Below are positions 7,813 through 16,808 of a DNA stretch of 64,000 bases, piece by piece. The position numbers were made by a program, and so were the translations under genes. Origin of the DNA: Halorussus salinisoli. GTDB taxonomy: Archaea; Halobacteriota; Halobacteria; Halobacteriales; Haladaptataceae. Below the pieces are notes generated by a model. The model ran no database searches. It had not been told where the DNA came from and saw only the letters and a program-made list of their open reading frames with translations. Numbering within the stretch: position 1 is the first letter of the stretch; each line of letters begins with the position of its first letter. The stretch is taken from positions 992,001-1,056,000 of the forward strand of contig SZNP01000001.1 of NCBI GenBank assembly GCA_005239435.1, written 5' to 3'.

Positions 7813-9330
7813 ATGAAGGCCGCGCTGATAATCCTCGACGGGTGGGGATTGGGAAGTGAAGACGGTGGACGGAACGCCATCGAGGCCGCCGACACGCCGA
7901 ACTTCGACCGGTACGCCGACGCGGGCGCGTACGGCACGCTCGACGTGACCGGGCGGCGGGTCGGACTGCCAGAGGGCCAGATGGGCAACAGCGAGGTCGG
8001 CCACCTCAACATCGGTTCGGGCCGGGTGGTCAGACAGGAGTACACCCGCATCTCCGACGCCATCGAGGAGGGCGAACTCGGCGAGAACGACGCCATCGAC
8101 TCGGCGTTCGAGTACGCACGGGACAACGACGGCCGGGTCCACTTCATGGGGCTGGTCAGCGAGGGCGGCGTCCACTCCGACCAGAAGCACCTCTACGCAC
8201 TCGTCGAGTTGGCCGCAGAGCGCGGCGTCGATGCGGTGACCCACGCCTTCACCGACGGTCGGGACACCGCGCCCAAGAGCGGCACGGCGTTCCTCGCCGA
8301 CTTGCAGGAGGTCGTAGACCGCGAAGGGACCGGCGAGGTGGCGACCGTCTCGGGGCGGTACTACGCGATGGACCGCGACCAGAACTGGGAGCGCACGAGG
8401 CGGGCGTACGAGGCCATCGTCGAGCGCGAATCCGAGTACACCGCGGAATCGGCGGTCGAAGCGGTCCGCCAGTCCTACGAGCGCGACACCACCGACGAGT
8501 TCGTGGAACCGACGCTCGTGGAGGGCGGCCCCGCGATGGAGGACGGTGACGCCGCGCTCTTCTTCAACTTCCGGGCCGACCGCGCCCGCCAGTTGACCCG
8601 GATGCTCGCCGACATCGACCCCGTCTGGCCGTTCGACACCTCGCCGCCCGAGATTCGACTGGCGACCATGACCCAGTACGACAAGACGTTCGACCTCCCC
8701 GTCGCCTTCCCGCCGCACCAGCCGACGGACGTTCTCGGCGAAGTCCTCGCCGACCACGGACTCACCCAACTCCGCATCGCCGAGTCCGAGAAGTACGCCC
8801 ACGTCACCTACTTCCTCAACGGGGGCCGGGAAGTCGAGTTCGACGGCGAGATTCGGAAGATCGTCGAATCGCCCAACGTGCCGACCTACGACCAGCAACC
8901 CGAGATGAGCGCCGAGGAGGTCACCGACACCGCCATCGCCACCATCGAGTCCGACGACCCGGACGTACTGGTCCTCAACTACGCGAATCCCGACATGGTG
9001 GGCCACACGGGCGACTTCGACGCCGCAGTCGAGGCGGTCGAAGCCGTGGACGCCCAACTCGGCCGACTCGTGGAGGCCGTCTCCGCCGCGGGCGGGCACG
9101 TCCTCGTCACCGCCGACCACGGTAACGCCGACGACATGGGTACCCCGGAGAACCCTCACACCGCCCACACCTACAATCTGGTTCCCTTCGTCTACCTCAC
9201 GCCGGAGGGCGACAGCGGCGGAAAGCGAGTCCGAGAGGGCGGGTCGCTCTGCGACATCGCGCCGACGATGCTGTCGCTCATCGGCGTCGAACGACCCGAC
9301 GCGATGACCGGCGAGAATCTACTGGAGTAG
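7813..9330 (+). CDS. gpmI: 2,3-bisphosphoglycerate-independent phosphoglycerate mutase
   Basis: A 505-residue enzyme that interconverts 3- and 2-phosphoglycerate in glycolysis and gluconeogenesis with two manganese ions and a phosphoserine intermediate. The N-terminal metal-binding block ALIILDGWG (Asp9), the catalytic serine in MGNSEVGH (Ser60), the substrate-binding FTDGRDT and YAMDRD blocks, and the second metal site (NYANPDMVGHTG, VTADHGN) are all present. Length matches the bacterial-type GpmI of about 510 residues rather than the shorter archaeal ApgM. The ATG at 7813 gives the exact family N terminus. Expressed alone; the next rightward gene is over 700 bases away. Confidence 0.95.
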   Translation: MKAALIILDGWGLGSEDGGRNAIEAADTPNFDRYADAGAYGTLDVTGRRVGLPEGQMGNSEVGHLNIGSGRVVRQEYTRISDAIEEGELGENDAIDSAFEYARDNDGRVHFMGLVSEGGVHSDQKHLYALVELAAERGVDAVTHAFTDGRDTAPKSGTAFLADLQEVVDREGTGEVATVSGRYYAMDRDQNWERTRRAYEAIVERESEYTAESAVEAVRQSYERDTTDEFVEPTLVEGGPAMEDGDAALFFNFRADRARQLTRMLADIDPVWPFDTSPPEIRLATMTQYDKTFDLPVAFPPHQPTDVLGEVLADHGLTQLRIAESEKYAHVTYFLNGGREVEFDGEIRKIVESPNVPTYDQQPEMSAEEVTDTAIATIESDDPDVLVLNYANPDMVGHTGDFDAAVEAVEAVDAQLGRLVEAVSAAGGHVLVTADHGNADDMGTPENPHTAHTYNLVPFVYLTPEGDSGGKRVREGGSLCDIAPTMLSLIGVERPDAMTGENLLE

Positions 9331-9390
9331 ACGTTTCGGGAGTTCGGAGATTCGGACTGCACTTTCGGGAGGACGAATTTTCCATTCCCG

Positions 9391-9614
9391 CGCGTGTTGA
9401 CTTCTCCCCCCGGCTCGGCGCGTGCTGACTTTTCTTCTCGGTTCGGCGCGCGCTGGCGCGACCCGTGGCTGGCGCGACCCGTGGTTTGGGTCGCGCCCGT
9501 GCGCACGAGGGACGACGAACGAAGTGAGCGAGGAGGCTGGGGAGGTCTGAGGCCGTCGCGGTGCGGTTGCGGTACCGTGTGGTGCAGTATGATTGGCTCA
9601 CGAAGTAGCTAGCT
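9391..9614. repeat. dispersed structured intergenic element, copy A
   Basis: The element starts with 28-base tandem units at 9391-9418 and 9419-9446 (both begin CGCGTG and end in CGG); a third begins at 9447 with CGCGCGCTGGCGCG. A 16-base duplication (9455-9470 and 9471-9486) follows. The second copy forms the left arm of a perfect 10-bp hairpin, GGCGCGACCC (9471-9480) with GGGTCGCGCC (9488-9497). Downstream come the blocks CGAGGGACGAC (about 9505-9515), GAACGAAGTGAGCGAGGAG, GTGCGGTTGCGGT (9561-9573) and GTAGCTAGCT (9605-9614). Copy B at 63439-63697 has the same parts in the same order. No ORF crosses the element convincingly, so it is noncoding. Confidence 0.75.
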
Positions 9615-9804
9615 TCGTGTTGCCCTCCTTCGTGCCGTGAACTTCGCAACGACTTGCGCAACCGGTACGGAACTGCCGGAAAGTCGGCGTGGCGGTCCTG
9701 ACGACGGCACCGCCGAGCGCGAAAACAATTGTATAATGCCTCATCGGAAACGAAAACACGCTACAGAGAAATAACTATAATCCTAAGACGATTATATACA
9801 ATTC

Positions 9805-9926
9805 TGAGGCCGCGTTCGCTGGCCGAGACCTTCGAGGAGTTGCTGTTCGAACCTGCCGGCGTCGCCGTCCCGCTCGCCGCCGCGGCGACGCTCGGCTACC
9901 TCCACGACCGGGCCGCGCTCGCGGTA
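9805..9926 (+). pseudogene. possible gene remnant with hydrophobic segment
   Basis: In the frame reading LRPRSLAETFEELLFEP followed by AGVAVPLAAAATLGYLHD, nearly every codon ends in G or C for about 40 codons, as in real genes here. This then decays into PRHPPLSIRPNQPRTFG before a stop at 9992. There is no ATG or GTG at a sensible place; the only open start is a TTG at 9729 inside an AT-rich, promoter-like stretch. The hydrophobic part could be a membrane helix. A decayed small membrane protein gene is the likeliest reading, with low confidence. Confidence 0.3.
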
Positions 9927-10033
9927 CTTCCGTCTCTCCCCCGACACCCGCCACTATCGATACGTCCCAACCAACCGAGGACTTTCGGGTAGAATCAGAA
10001 GCCGTTTTGCCCGCCGAGCTCCGAACTCGACGC

Positions 10034-10195
10034 ATGCTCTCGCCGCTTCACCTCGGAGTCGAACACCCGAACCTGGTCTGGATAGCCGCGGTCGGACTGC
10101 TGGCGTTCGTCGTCGGACTCGGCGTCAACCTGTGTCGCTCGCTCGCCGACGCTCCTCGAATCGCCTCGCGCACTTCCGACGGCGAGTCGGAGTAG
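10034..10195 (+). CDS. small single-pass membrane protein, 53 aa
   Basis: The protein starts MLSPLHLGVEHPNLVWIAAV and has one hydrophobic helix at about 14-36 (LVWIAAVGLLAFVVGLGVNL), followed by a short polar tail ending SRTSDGESE. Small proteins with this arrangement are common next to haloarchaeal genes, but no family is recognised. The ATG at 10034 fits the codon bias; a start at 10007 would add nine residues with poor codon bias. The stop is 58 bases from the stop of nadC, which converges on it. Confidence 0.5.
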   Translation: MLSPLHLGVEHPNLVWIAAVGLLAFVVGLGVNLCRSLADAPRIASRTSDGESE

Positions 10196-10253
10196 CCCGC
10201 TCGAATCGCTCGGGAAGGGCCGTCCCTCCGCAGAGAAGTCGTTTCCTCGCCAC

Positions 10254-11066
10254 TCACTCCCCGGTCCGGAACGACAGGTCCACCGTCTCGGCCGAGTGAG
10301 TCAGCGACCCCATCGAAATCACGTCCACGCCGGTAGCCGCGTACTCCGGCACGTCCGAGAGACCGATGCCGCCGCTGGCCTCCGCCAGGACGCCGTCCGG
10401 TAGCATCTCGACGCCCTCCTCGACTCGGGCGGGAGGCATGTTGTCCAGTAGGACGATGTCGGCCCCGGCTTTGGCGGCCCGGATTCCCTCCTCCGGAGAC
10501 TCCACCTCGACTTCGATTTTCGTGGCGAACGACTTCCGCTCGCGGAAGTGGCGGACGGCCGCCTCCAAGCCCATCTCGGCGACGTGGTTGTCCTTGACCA
10601 TCACCATCCCCGAGAGCGTGAGGCGGTGGGTGTCGCCGCCGCCCGCCGCGATCGCGCGCTTCTCGACGCCGCGCAGGCCGGGCGTCGTCTTCCGAGTCCC
10701 GGCAATCGACACGTCGTCGCTGATTTGGCGGGCGAGGTCCACGGCCTGCCGGGTCGCGGTCGCCACGCCCGAGGCGTGGCCCGCGACGTTGACCGCGACG
10801 CGCTCGCCGCGGAGGACCGCCTCGGCGGGACCTTCGACTTCCAGCACCGCGTCGCCCGGTTGGATTCGGTCGCCCGCTTCGACGGTCGCCGCGGCGTCTA
10901 CGTCGAGATAGTCGAAGACGGCTTCTGCGGCGTCGAGACCCGCGACGACGCCCGACTCCTTGGCGACGAGGCGACCCGTCGTCTCGCCGGGGACGTGGTT
11001 GGTCACGTCGCGGTGGCCCACGTCCTCCCGAAGCCAGTCCTCGACCTTCCGGTCAGTCACTCGCAC
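10254..11066 (-). CDS. nadC: nicotinate-nucleotide pyrophosphorylase (quinolinate phosphoribosyltransferase)
   Basis: A 270-residue enzyme that converts quinolinate and PRPP to nicotinate mononucleotide with release of carbon dioxide, the third step of de novo NAD synthesis. Family blocks are all present: the N-terminal ED(V)GHRDVT stretch, GERVAVN near 90, the substrate-binding GTRKTTPGLR near 123, the GGGDTHRL block, EVEVESPEE, and the C-terminal barrel motifs LLDNMPP and ASGGIGL. Length is typical (about 270-290). The ORF opens with GTG at 11066; a second GTG at 11060 is also possible. Either start lies inside the end of nadB, so translation is likely coupled. Third gene of nadA-nadB-nadC. 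Confidence 0.95.
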   Translation of the reverse strand: MRVTDRKVEDWLREDVGHRDVTNHVPGETTGRLVAKESGVVAGLDAAEAVFDYLDVDAAATVEAGDRIQPGDAVLEVEGPAEAVLRGERVAVNVAGHASGVATATRQAVDLARQISDDVSIAGTRKTTPGLRGVEKRAIAAGGGDTHRLTLSGMVMVKDNHVAEMGLEAAVRHFRERKSFATKIEVEVESPEEGIRAAKAGADIVLLDNMPPARVEEGVEMLPDGVLAEASGGIGLSDVPEYAATGVDVISMGSLTHSAETVDLSFRTGE

Positions 11067-12672
11067 GGGCCTCGGCCTCCTCGGAGTTCGCTTCCGATGT
11101 ATCGTCTTCGAGCGCGTGGCACCCGACCGGTTCGGCGTCCATCGCCTGCCGGGTGACCAGCAGGGCGACCACGCTGGCGTTCCGGAGTTCGTAGAGGCTC
11201 CGACTCGTCCGAGTTCGCGTGTAGGCGTCCACCTCGCCCTTGAGTCGCCGGAGGACCGCAGTCGCGCGCTCGAGACCCTCGGGCGTCCGGCGAAGCCCCA
11301 CTTGCTCGTCCATCACGCGGCGCAGGCGGACGAACTTCTCGCGGGCGAACCCCGAGGGGAGGTCGGGGTCGCTGTCGCGCAGGTCCGGTGCTTCGACCGG
11401 TTCGGGGTCGAACCCGGCCGCGGCCTCCCCGGCGCGCAGGCCCCAGACCAGTCCCTCCAGCAGACTCGTGGAGGCGAGGCGGTTCGCCCCGTGGACTCCG
11501 GTTCGGGCGCACTCGCCCACGGCGAAGAGTCGGTCCAGGTCGGTCCGGCCGCGGTCGTCCACCGCGATGCCGCCACAGAGGAAGTGCTCGCTCGGTTCGA
11601 CCGGAATCCCCTCGCGCCAGTCCACGCCGCGGGCCTCGCACTTCCCTGCGAGGTCCGGGAACTCGTCGGCGAAGTTGAGGGACGACACGTCCAGAACGAC
11701 TTCGCCCGTGCGCTCGCGCTCGTCGGCGACTGCGCGCGCGACCACGTCGCGCGGAGCCAACTCGGCGTCTGCGTGATAGTCGGGCATGAATCGCTCGCCC
11801 TCCGCGTTCCGGAGGACCGCGCCCTCTCCGCGGACCGCCTCGCTCACGAGGAAGGGGTCCTCCCCGGAGTACGCCGTGGGGTGGAACTGCACGTAGGCCA
11901 CGTCTTCGACGTCGGCCCCCGCGAGCGCGGCCATCGCGATGCCGTCGCCGGTCGCGGTCTCGGGATTGGTCGAGTTCCGGTAGAGCGCGCCGATGCCGCC
12001 CGTGGCGAGGACGGTCGACCCCGCGAAGACGGGTTCGGGGTCTGGCAGGTCGCTTCGCTCCCCGCTCGATTCGTCCGAGGCGCATCGCGCCTCGTAGTCC
12101 ACGAGCGCGCCGTGAACTCGCCCCTCGTTGGTAATCAGGTCGAGCGCCGCAGTGTCGGACCGAATCGTCACTCGGTCGTGAGCGTCGAGGTGGTTCAGGA
12201 ACGGGCCGAGGACGTGCTTGCCTGTGCTGGCGTCTACGTGGAGGATGCGCGGTTCGGAGTGGGCGGCCTCCCGGCCGTAATCGAAGTCGGAACCCTCGGC
12301 GTCCCCGTCGTCGTCCGCGCGGTCGAAGGGCACGTCGAGCGTCTCGACCAGCACGTCCTCGACCGCCTCGCGCGATTCTTCGACCAGCACCTCGACCGCA
12401 TCGGGGTCGGCGGTGTCTGCGCTGGCGGCCAGCACGTCGCGCTCGAACGACTCGGGGTCCGAGCGCGTCGTGGCGACCCCGCCCTGCGCCCAGTGGGAGG
12501 TCGTCTCTTCCGGGCGGGTCGCCTTCGTGACGACCAGCACGTCCGCGCCCTCGCGTGCGGCGGCGAGCGCGGTCGCGCACCCGGCAACGCCGCTTCCCAC
12601 GACGAGTACGTCGGTCTCGGTCGGGAGGTCGGAGTCGTCGCTCCCGTTCGGAATGTCGCCGGTCATCGTCAT
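11053..12672 (-). CDS. nadB: L-aspartate oxidase
   Basis: A 539-residue flavoprotein that oxidises aspartate to iminoaspartate, the substrate of NadA. The FAD motif VLVVGSGVAGCATALAA is at about 22-38. The HWAQGGVA block, the ATGGIGALYRNSTNP region and the C-terminal helical domain of the succinate dehydrogenase/fumarate reductase flavoprotein superfamily (RRVMDEQVG, SLYELRN) are present. The HPTAYSG and GGIAVDD blocks are as expected for NadB. The ATG at 12672 overlaps the TGA of nadA by the four bases ATGA. A second in-frame ATG follows two codons later. Two acidic, probably flexible insertions (around RADDDGDAEGSDFD and CASDESSGERSDLP) are of the haloarchaeal kind. Confidence 0.95.
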   Translation of the reverse strand: MTMTGDIPNGSDDSDLPTETDVLVVGSGVAGCATALAAAREGADVLVVTKATRPEETTSHWAQGGVATTRSDPESFERDVLAASADTADPDAVEVLVEESREAVEDVLVETLDVPFDRADDDGDAEGSDFDYGREAAHSEPRILHVDASTGKHVLGPFLNHLDAHDRVTIRSDTAALDLITNEGRVHGALVDYEARCASDESSGERSDLPDPEPVFAGSTVLATGGIGALYRNSTNPETATGDGIAMAALAGADVEDVAYVQFHPTAYSGEDPFLVSEAVRGEGAVLRNAEGERFMPDYHADAELAPRDVVARAVADERERTGEVVLDVSSLNFADEFPDLAGKCEARGVDWREGIPVEPSEHFLCGGIAVDDRGRTDLDRLFAVGECARTGVHGANRLASTSLLEGLVWGLRAGEAAAGFDPEPVEAPDLRDSDPDLPSGFAREKFVRLRRVMDEQVGLRRTPEGLERATAVLRRLKGEVDAYTRTRTSRSLYELRNASVVALLVTRQAMDAEPVGCHALEDDTSEANSEEAEARASD

Positions 12673-13802
12673 ATCTCCAGCATTCGCTCCATCGCCACGT
12701 CGGCCAGTTCGGCCTCCTGTGCGGCGACTTCGATGACGTTGCGCTCGCGCCCGGCGACCAGTTCCTCCAGCACCCACGTCAGGTAGTTGGGGTCTATCTG
12801 GCGCATCGCGTTGCAGTCCATGCAGGCCTCCCCGCAGAGGGGGACGACGTTCACCTCGGGGTGCCACCGCTGGAGGTGGTTCGTGAGGTGAATCTCGGTG
12901 CCGATGGCCCACGTCTCCCCGGAGTCGGCCTCCGCGACGGTCTCGCAGATGGTGGCGGTGCTTCCGGCAACGTCTGCGGCCTCCACGACATCCCGTCTGC
13001 ACTCGGGATGGACGATGACGTTGGCGTCGTCGTACTCCTCGCGGACCTGCTCGACGTGGTCCTCGCGGAATCGCTCGTGGACCTGACAGTAGCCGTCCCA
13101 GAGGACGATGTCGCTCTCGGCGACCTCCTCGGCGTCCTTGCCCTCGGGGTCCCACGGGTCCCACTCGGCGATGGACTCCTCCATGCCGAGGCGATGGGCG
13201 GTGTTTTCGCCGAGGTGCTTGTCGGGCAGGAACAGCACCTTGTCGCCCTGCTCGAACGCCCACTCGAACACGTCGTCGGCGTTCGAGGAGGTACAGACCG
13301 CGCCGCCCTGCTCGGCGCAGAACGCCTTCAGGTCGGCGTAGGAGTTCATGTACGAGATGGGGACGATGTCGGCGTCGGGCGCGGCCCGCGTAATCTCGGC
13401 CCACGCGGCGTCCACCTGGAGGGCCTCGGCCATCCCGGCCATCGGACACGACGCCTCCATCGAGGGCAGAATCACGGTCTGGTCGTCGTCGGTGATGATG
13501 TCGGCCGACTCGGCCATGAACGTCACTCCGCCGAAGACCACGTACTCGGCGTCGGCCTCGGCGGCCTCGACGCTCAACTGGTAGGAGTCGCCGACGAAGT
13601 CGGCGTGTTCGACTATCTCCCGACGCTGGTAGTTGTGGCCCAGAATCACGAGGTCGTCGCCCAGTTCCTCTTTCGCGGCTTCGATGCGGTCTCGCCGCTC
13701 GGCCTCGTCCAACTCCCGATACGCGTCGGGCAACTGTTCGAGGTTGTCGTATTTGAAGAGACTTAGGTCGGTTTCGATGTCCGCTGTTTCCATTTCGGGC
13801 AT
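12669..13802 (-). CDS. nadA: quinolinate synthase A
   Basis: A 377-residue iron-sulfur enzyme that condenses iminoaspartate and dihydroxyacetone phosphate to quinolinate. Its three ligand cysteines for the [4Fe-4S] cluster lie in the family blocks EASCPMAGM, GYCQVHERF and ACMDCNAM. ILGHNYQRREI near the N terminus and GDSYQLS are also conserved. Length is that of the long NadA type. First gene of the nadABC operon; a TATA-like word (aaaatattttc, 13846-13856 on the leftward strand) lies about 45-50 bases ahead of the ATG at 13802. A second in-frame ATG at 13793 could be the true start. The next rightward-lying gene (MFS) is on the same strand but 149 bases away, so it is probably separate. Confidence 0.95.
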   Translation of the reverse strand: MPEMETADIETDLSLFKYDNLEQLPDAYRELDEAERRDRIEAAKEELGDDLVILGHNYQRREIVEHADFVGDSYQLSVEAAEADAEYVVFGGVTFMAESADIITDDDQTVILPSMEASCPMAGMAEALQVDAAWAEITRAAPDADIVPISYMNSYADLKAFCAEQGGAVCTSSNADDVFEWAFEQGDKVLFLPDKHLGENTAHRLGMEESIAEWDPWDPEGKDAEEVAESDIVLWDGYCQVHERFREDHVEQVREEYDDANVIVHPECRRDVVEAADVAGSTATICETVAEADSGETWAIGTEIHLTNHLQRWHPEVNVVPLCGEACMDCNAMRQIDPNYLTWVLEELVAGRERNVIEVAAQEAELADVAMERMLEI

Positions 13803-13951
13803 GATGTAGCTCCTCCGATTACGACAGTCTTCGGTAGGCTTCTTTGAAAATATTTTCTATTCATAGGTGGATGGTGAATTGGCTGCGGACGTTTCAAGCT
13901 AGTTCGTGCGACTCGTTTACGACGATAGTTCGACGACGAGAAGAACCACAT

Positions 13952-15178
13952 TCACAGCCGACTGGCCACGCCCACGGCCCCTGCACCCGCGATTGCGACC
14001 GCCCCGGCGGCGACAAACACCGGGTCGTACGTGCCCCACCGCGCGTAGCCCACGCCAGCCAGATACGGCGCGGTTAACCCGCTCACCGCGAACGAGACCG
14101 AGACGAGGCCGAACACCGCGTTGATGTGCTCGCGGCCGAACAGGTCCGCGACGAGGGGTGCCAGCAACGCCCCGTTTCCGCCGTAGGCCAGCCCGTACAC
14201 CAGCACGAACGCCCACAGTCCGACAACCGTTCCGACGCCAGCCAGCGCCACGGTCGCCAACCCCATGGCCGCCGAGCAGGTGACGAACACCCGAACCCGA
14301 CCGAGTCGGTCCCCGAGGAGGCCGATGGCCACACGCCCGGCCGCGCTCGCCACGCCGATCAGCGCGATGCCGGTCGCGCCGACGCCCCGGGACAGCCCAA
14401 CGTCGGTCGCGTACAACACCAGATTGACGAGCACGACGTACAGCGTCGCGTAGACGAGCGTCCAGCCGAGGAACGTCAGGACGAACGCGGGAGTTCGCGC
14501 CACGGTCACCACGTCGTCCAGTTGCGTACGCCAGTCCACCCCGCCCGCCTGCTCGACGCCGTCGGGGAACTCTTCGTCGGGCGCGGTGTCGGGCGAGGGT
14601 TCGCCGCGGACCAGTAGTACTGCGACGACCAGCACTGCGGCCACCCCGGCCGCCAGAACAACCATCGCGTCGCGCCATCCGAGTCGGGCGATGAGTGTAG
14701 TTGCTACGGGTGCGACGACCAGCATTCCCACGCCGAGGCCCGCCGACGCCAGCCCGCTGGCCAGCCCGACGCGACGGTCGAACCAGCGCGCGGGCGTGGC
14801 GTAGGCGACGACGTAGACCACGCTGAGCCCCGCGCCGGTGACGAGACCGTAGGCGACAACCAGCCCGGCCAGCGACTCGACCCGGCTGGTCCAGACGAGT
14901 CCAGCGCAGAGGAGAACCGTCCCGACGGCGAGCATCTGCCGGGTCCCGTAGCGATCCACCAGCGCGCCGATGGCGACGGCTCCGACGTAGATGGCCGCTG
15001 TCTGGACGCCGAAGGCCGTCGAGGTGGCACTCCGCGAGCCACCGAACTCCGCGAGGATCGGTTCGAAGAACACGCCGAACGAGTACGAGAGGCCGAAGAC
15101 GACGAACGACCCGAGAAAGCACCCCGCGACGACGACCCAACCGTAGTACCAGTCGCTCCGGCCTCCGTACGAGTCCAT
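13952..15178 (-). CDS. MFS transporter, oxalate/formate antiporter-like
   Basis: A 408-residue integral membrane protein with 12 predicted hydrophobic segments. The start (DWYYGWVVVAGCFLGSFVVF, LSYSFGVFFEPILAEFG) resembles the OFA family of major facilitators, which includes oxalate/formate antiporters and monocarboxylate carriers. The signature loop between helices 2 and 3, GALVDRYGTRQML, is present, and an equivalent LLGDRLGRVRVF lies between helices 8 and 9. A charged, acidic cytoplasmic loop (DTAPDEEFPDGVEQAGG) links the two halves. The substrate is unknown. It is divergent from the short-chain fatty acid transporter, with 193 bases between starts, which fits a carboxylate-uptake context (inference). 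Confidence 0.8.
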   Translation of the reverse strand: MDSYGGRSDWYYGWVVVAGCFLGSFVVFGLSYSFGVFFEPILAEFGGSRSATSTAFGVQTAAIYVGAVAIGALVDRYGTRQMLAVGTVLLCAGLVWTSRVESLAGLVVAYGLVTGAGLSVVYVVAYATPARWFDRRVGLASGLASAGLGVGMLVVAPVATTLIARLGWRDAMVVLAAGVAAVLVVAVLLVRGEPSPDTAPDEEFPDGVEQAGGVDWRTQLDDVVTVARTPAFVLTFLGWTLVYATLYVVLVNLVLYATDVGLSRGVGATGIALIGVASAAGRVAIGLLGDRLGRVRVFVTCSAAMGLATVALAGVGTVVGLWAFVLVYGLAYGGNGALLAPLVADLFGREHINAVFGLVSVSFAVSGLTAPYLAGVGYARWGTYDPVFVAAGAVAIAGAGAVGVASRL

Positions 15179-15336
15179 GTCCGGCGACTATGTAACCGGC
15201 CGTCATAATTCCGACGACCGAAAGTATTAGTTCGAATATGGAAATGGGTCGGGATCGCCACAGACGCCCCGAATCGACCTCCACATCGCGTCTTCTATCG
15301 GCGGGTCCGTATCGAAGGACCGTCATATTTCCCCTA

Positions 15337-15345
15337 CACTTAAGA
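15337..15345 (+). promoter_or_regulatory. TATA-like element of the short-chain fatty acid transporter gene
   Basis: The word acacttaag is centred about 30 bases ahead of the ATG at 15372, the distance expected for a leaderless haloarchaeal transcript. A second AT-rich word (ctataaac, 15353-15360) is too close to the start to be the TATA box of this gene unless transcription starts inside the gene. Confidence 0.45.
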
Positions 15346-15371
15346 GGTCCACCTATAAACCTTGGGACGGT

Positions 15372-16808
15372 ATGTCAACACAGGACGTAGAACCGCGGTC
15401 GGGTGGCAACGTGTTCGAGCGGGCCGGGCATCGGCTGGCGGACGTGGTCGAGCGGTGGATGCCGAGCCCGTTCCTGTTCGCGATCATCCTGAGTTACGTG
15501 GTGTTCGTGGCGGGCGTCGTCGTGGAGGGCGCAGGTCCCGCGGACATGGTCACGTACTGGTACGATGGCTTCTGGGCGTTCCTGACGTTCGCCATGCAGA
15601 TGGTGCTCATCCTCATGACGGGGTTCGTCATCGCCTACCATCCGCGAGTCAACGGCTGGCTCCGGAAACTGACCGAGCTACCGAACTCGGGCGCGCAGGC
15701 CGTGGTCATGGTCGGCGTCTTCGCGATGGCCATCGCATGGATTCACTGGGGCTTCAGCCTGATCCTCGGCGCGATCTTCGCCCGCGAAATGGGCAGGACC
15801 GCCGCCGAGAACGACATCGACGTCCACTACCCGCTCCTCTGTGTGGCGGGCTACATGGGTCTCGGGCTGACGTGGCACTGGGGCCTGTCGGGATCCGCCT
15901 CGCTCCTGATCGCAACTGAGGGCAACGAGTTCATCGAGCAGGGCGTCCTCGATTCCGTGGTCCCGGCGACCCAGACCATCTTCTCGGGCTACGCGCTCGC
16001 GCTGACCGTCCTGTCCATCGTCTACGCCTCGCTCGTGCTCTACCTCCTCTCGCCGACGGGCGACCGCTCGGAGTCGATCCACGAGTACGTGGACGCGAGT
16101 AATCTGGGGAGCCCGGCCGCTGCGGCCGACGGCGGGAGCGCCGAGGCCGGTTCCGCCTCCGGGTCGTCCGATTCGACCGCCCCCGCCGAGCGCATCGACA
16201 ACAGCCGGATTCTGGGCGGCGTCATCGCGGCGACGGGCGTGCTCTACGTCGCCTACCTGTTCGCCACGCAGGGGCTGGACGCGCTCGGCCTCAACGTGGT
16301 CAACTTCGGCTTCCTGTTCATCGGGCTGCTGATCTACACGCAACCCGCCGTCTACCGCGAGCGGTTCGGCGAGGCGGCCACGGCCGCGGCGGGCATCATC
16401 CTGCTGTTCCCGTTCTTCGCGGGCATCCAGGGCATGATGAACGGTTCGGGCCTCTCGGCCACGCTCGCCGAGTCCATCCTCGCAGTCTCGACCGAAGCGA
16501 CCTTCCCCATCGTCGCGTGGATCACAGGCTCCATCGTCAACCTGTTCGTGCCGTCGGGCGGCGGCGAGTGGATCGTCCTCGGGCCGTCGGTCGTCTCCGC
16601 GGCGCAGGACCTCGGCGTCCCGGTCGGGAAGGCGACCATCGCCTACGCGGTCGGCGACGCCCACACCAACCTGCTCAATCCGTTCTGGGCGCTCCCGCTG
16701 CTGGCGATTACGGGCATCAAGGCCCGCGAGATGTTCGGGTACGCCATCGCGATGCTGTTGGCGCTGATTCCGTTCCTCGCCATCGTGCTGTACGCCATCC
16801 CGTACTGA
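15372..16808 (+). CDS. short-chain fatty acid transporter, AtoE family
   Basis: A 478-residue membrane protein with a short acidic N terminus and at least ten hydrophobic segments. Blocks such as VERWMPSPFLFAIILSYV, IAWIHWGFSLILGAIFARE, GLTWHWGLSGSASLLIAT and NLFVPSGGGEWIVLGP match the AtoE/short-chain fatty acid uptake family, which takes up acetoacetate or butyrate-like acids. A hydrophilic loop at about 225-275, rich in alanine, serine and glycine (AAADGGSAEAGSASGSSDS), looks like a haloarchaeal insertion. No beta-oxidation or CoA-transferase gene lies adjacent. It is divergent from the MFS transporter. Confidence 0.85.
   Translation: MSTQDVEPRSGGNVFERAGHRLADVVERWMPSPFLFAIILSYVVFVAGVVVEGAGPADMVTYWYDGFWAFLTFAMQMVLILMTGFVIAYHPRVNGWLRKLTELPNSGAQAVVMVGVFAMAIAWIHWGFSLILGAIFAREMGRTAAENDIDVHYPLLCVAGYMGLGLTWHWGLSGSASLLIATEGNEFIEQGVLDSVVPATQTIFSGYALALTVLSIVYASLVLYLLSPTGDRSESIHEYVDASNLGSPAAAADGGSAEAGSASGSSDSTAPAERIDNSRILGGVIAATGVLYVAYLFATQGLDALGLNVVNFGFLFIGLLIYTQPAVYRERFGEAATAAAGIILLFPFFAGIQGMMNGSGLSATLAESILAVSTEATFPIVAWITGSIVNLFVPSGGGEWIVLGPSVVSAAQDLGVPVGKATIAYAVGDAHTNLLNPFWALPLLAITGIKAREMFGYAIAMLLALIPFLAIVLYAIPY

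Larger units (their letters stand above)
9331..10033. other. 703-base intergenic region with structured repeat copy A
   Basis: The region lies downstream of gpmI. It carries repeat copy A at 9391-9614 (separate entry), then an AT-rich part at about 9725-9805 with several TATA-like words, and a coding-like stretch without a clear start at about 9805-9926 (separate entry). The run to the ATG at 10034 is unremarkable. Apart from these I see no gene. Confidence 0.7.

Noticed and set aside
7786..9168. 460-codon leftward frame opposite gpmI
   Set aside because: Antisense mirror of a certain gene, caused by codon bias in GC-rich DNA.
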